DNA from: Lentisphaerota bacterium | Lineage (GTDB): Bacteria > Verrucomicrobiota > Lentisphaeria > Oligosphaerales > Oligosphaeraceae | Reading direction: 5' to 3' | Length of the DNA stretch: 7,832 nucleotides | Assembly (NCBI GenBank): GCA_012800565.1 | Contig: JAAZIZ010000296.1 | Span: forward strand, 1 to 7,832 | Part shown: in pieces, positions 7,376-7,832 of the stretch | Layout: each line of letters begins with the position of its first letter | How positions within the stretch are numbered: position 1 is the first letter of the stretch | Translations under genes and position numbers: made by a program | Notes under the pieces: generated by a model | Told to the model about the DNA's origin: nothing | Seen by the model: only the letters and a program-made list of their open reading frames with translations | Database searches by the model: none

Positions 7376-7437
7376 GTCTTATTTTCCTGATTAGTTTCAC
7401 CAGCCTAATTCGAGCCGGCGTCACGTATCCCCTTTGT

Positions 7438-7486
7438 ATCGCCTGGAACCACGGCTGGGCATTAACCGGCAGAACGCTCAGGCGAT
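7438..7486 (-). promoter_or_regulatory. Structured 5' leader of the GH63-like transcript
   Basis: If transcription starts near 7490, the mRNA has a leader of about 130 bases. Its first part can fold: ATCGCCTG (minus, 7486-7479) pairs perfectly with CAGGCGAT (7445-7438), closing a 33-base loop in which CGGTT and AGCCG can form an inner 5-bp stem with one G-U. I do not recognise a known riboswitch class, and no leader peptide is evident. It may be a regulatory or stabilising structure, or chance pairing. Confidence 0.35.
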
Positions 7487-7496
7487 CGCTTAGCAT

Positions 7497-7524
7497 ACTA
7501 TATCAGAGTTCAGCCGGCTGACAA
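7497..7524 (-). promoter_or_regulatory. Sigma70-type promoter for the GH63-like operon
   Basis: On the minus strand TTGTCA (7524-7519) and TATAGT (7502-7497) each match the -35 and -10 consensus at five of six bases, with a 16-base spacer. Transcription would start near 7490, about 130 bases before the ATG at 7360. It lies just after the end of the upstream glycosidase gene, where an internal operon promoter is plausible. I found no comparably good promoter in the other gaps. Confidence 0.55.
7510..7521. promoter_or_regulatory. Palindromic operator candidate inside the promoter
   Basis: TCAGCCGGCTGA is a perfect 12-base palindrome that overlaps the -35 box and fills most of the promoter spacer, where a bound repressor would block RNA polymerase. 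The central CCGG resembles the centre of many LacI-family operators, but the regulator is not in the window. A second palindrome, GCGATCGC (7482-7489), lies at the expected transcription start. Confidence 0.4.
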
Positions 7525-7546
7525 GCCCATGTTCAATTTCCGGATC

Positions 7547-7566
7547 ACCGATTTGGCTTTATCGGT
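7547..7566 (-). repeat. Small hairpin spanning the stop codon of the right-edge glycosidase
   Basis: ACCGAT and ATCGGT form a perfect 6-bp stem with an 8-base loop; the TAA stop codon (7561-7559) sits at the base of the loop. No T-tract follows on the minus strand, so it is at best a pause or mRNA-end structure, not a clear terminator. Confidence 0.35.
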
Positions 7567-7832
7567 AAAACTCGTGGAAAAAGTCGCGCAGGGAGCCGTG
7601 ATATTCCGCCACTTGATTGTCGCAGATTCCCCATTGGTTGCCGCCGATGTAATAAGCCCGCACGAAGCCGTCCAGCTCCCGGTACTCCATATCGCTGACG
7701 CTGATCTCAAAGACTTCCGGAAAACGCACCGGGTCCGGTCGGTGGTTGTAATCAGGCAGCAGCAGCGGCCGGTCTTCGGGAGCATCTTCCCAATGGATCA
7801 GGTCTTTAGAACGGCTCAGAATGAAACGGTAG
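7559..7832 (-). CDS. C-terminal part of a GH43/GH32-like beta-propeller glycosidase (partial, cut by right edge)
   Basis: The minus-strand frame is open from the edge to the TAA at 7561-7559, giving the last 90 residues; the start lies beyond the window. Near the edge the segment LSRSKDLIHWE matches the S-x-D-L-x-x-W motif that repeats in GH43/GH32-type five-bladed propellers. The end (about residues 44-90) has SVSDMEYRELDG, then YYIGGNQWG, then AEYHGSLRDFFHEFY. This recalls glycosidases of Lentisphaerae and Verrucomicrobia that finish with a 'SD-EF-G-YY-GNQ-G-AEA-Y-G-L-EF' series. No catalytic residue can be assigned from this part. The protein probably acts on sugars next to the GH63-like enzyme; substrate and location are unknown. 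A 91-codon frame on the same strand in another phase is a shadow, because only this frame gives a protein-like sequence. Confidence 0.65.
   Translation of the reverse strand, partial: YRFILSRSKDLIHWEDAPEDRPLLLPDYNHRPDPVRFPEVFEISVSDMEYRELDGFVRAYYIGGNQWGICDNQVAEYHGSLRDFFHEFYR

Noticed and set aside
7482..7489. GCGATCGC as a cyanobacterial HIP1 repeat
   Set aside because: I noticed only this copy, and nothing else in the window suggests a cyanobacterium.
7510..7785. 91-codon minus-strand frame ending in the intergenic gap
   Set aside because: Its translation is low in hydrophobic pattern and rich in Ser/Thr/Cys/Arg. The overlapping frame ending at 7559 gives the glycosidase-like sequence instead.

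Overview
The window reads as part of a bacterial carbohydrate-processing locus. Five genes lie head to tail on the minus strand; a fragment of a sixth gene, on the plus strand, enters at the left edge and converges on them. In transcription order (right to left) the minus-strand genes are: the C-terminal end of a GH43/GH32-like beta-propeller glycosidase, cut by the right edge; a cytoplasmic alpha/alpha-barrel glycosidase of the GH63/mannosylglycerate-hydrolase (MGH1) kind; a CapA-family metallophosphoesterase-like protein; a large secreted protein of about 1,100 residues with carbohydrate-binding-like modules at both ends around a YetA/PcRGLX-like core; and a BNR/Asp-box sialidase-fold protein. 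Gaps between them are 198, 113, 60 and 118 bases.

No ribosomal, tRNA or other phylogenetic marker is present. The moderate to high GC, the dense set of unusual glycosidases without SusC/SusD partners, the N-terminal 'NLLPNGSFE' module directly after a signal peptide, and the sialidase-fold and MGH1-type enzymes together recall Lentisphaerota/Victivallales and other Planctomycetes-Verrucomicrobia-Chlamydiae relatives. This is inferred from gene style only. There are no transposases, tRNAs, CRISPR repeats or phage genes.

The best regulatory region is the 198-base gap before the GH63-like gene. It carries a good sigma70-type promoter (TTGTCA, 16 bases, TATAGT) whose spacer contains a perfect 12-base palindrome, followed by a leader of about 130 bases with a perfect 8-bp long-range stem. 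This suggests that a repressor-controlled transcription unit starts here and runs through the GH63-like, CapA-like, secreted and sialidase-fold genes. The gap before the CapA gene holds two further hairpins. One is a strong 11-bp stem built from two copies of the near-palindrome GCCCTGGGC. These could set the relative expression of upstream and downstream cistrons.

A reasonable model is that the secreted protein binds and attacks an outside polysaccharide, a transporter imports the fragments (the left-edge membrane-protein tail could be one, though nothing proves it), and the three cytosolic carbohydrate-active proteins finish the job. The role of the CapA-like protein in such a pathway is not known. 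With the divergent motifs in the sialidase-fold and CapA-like proteins, it is the least explained part of the window.
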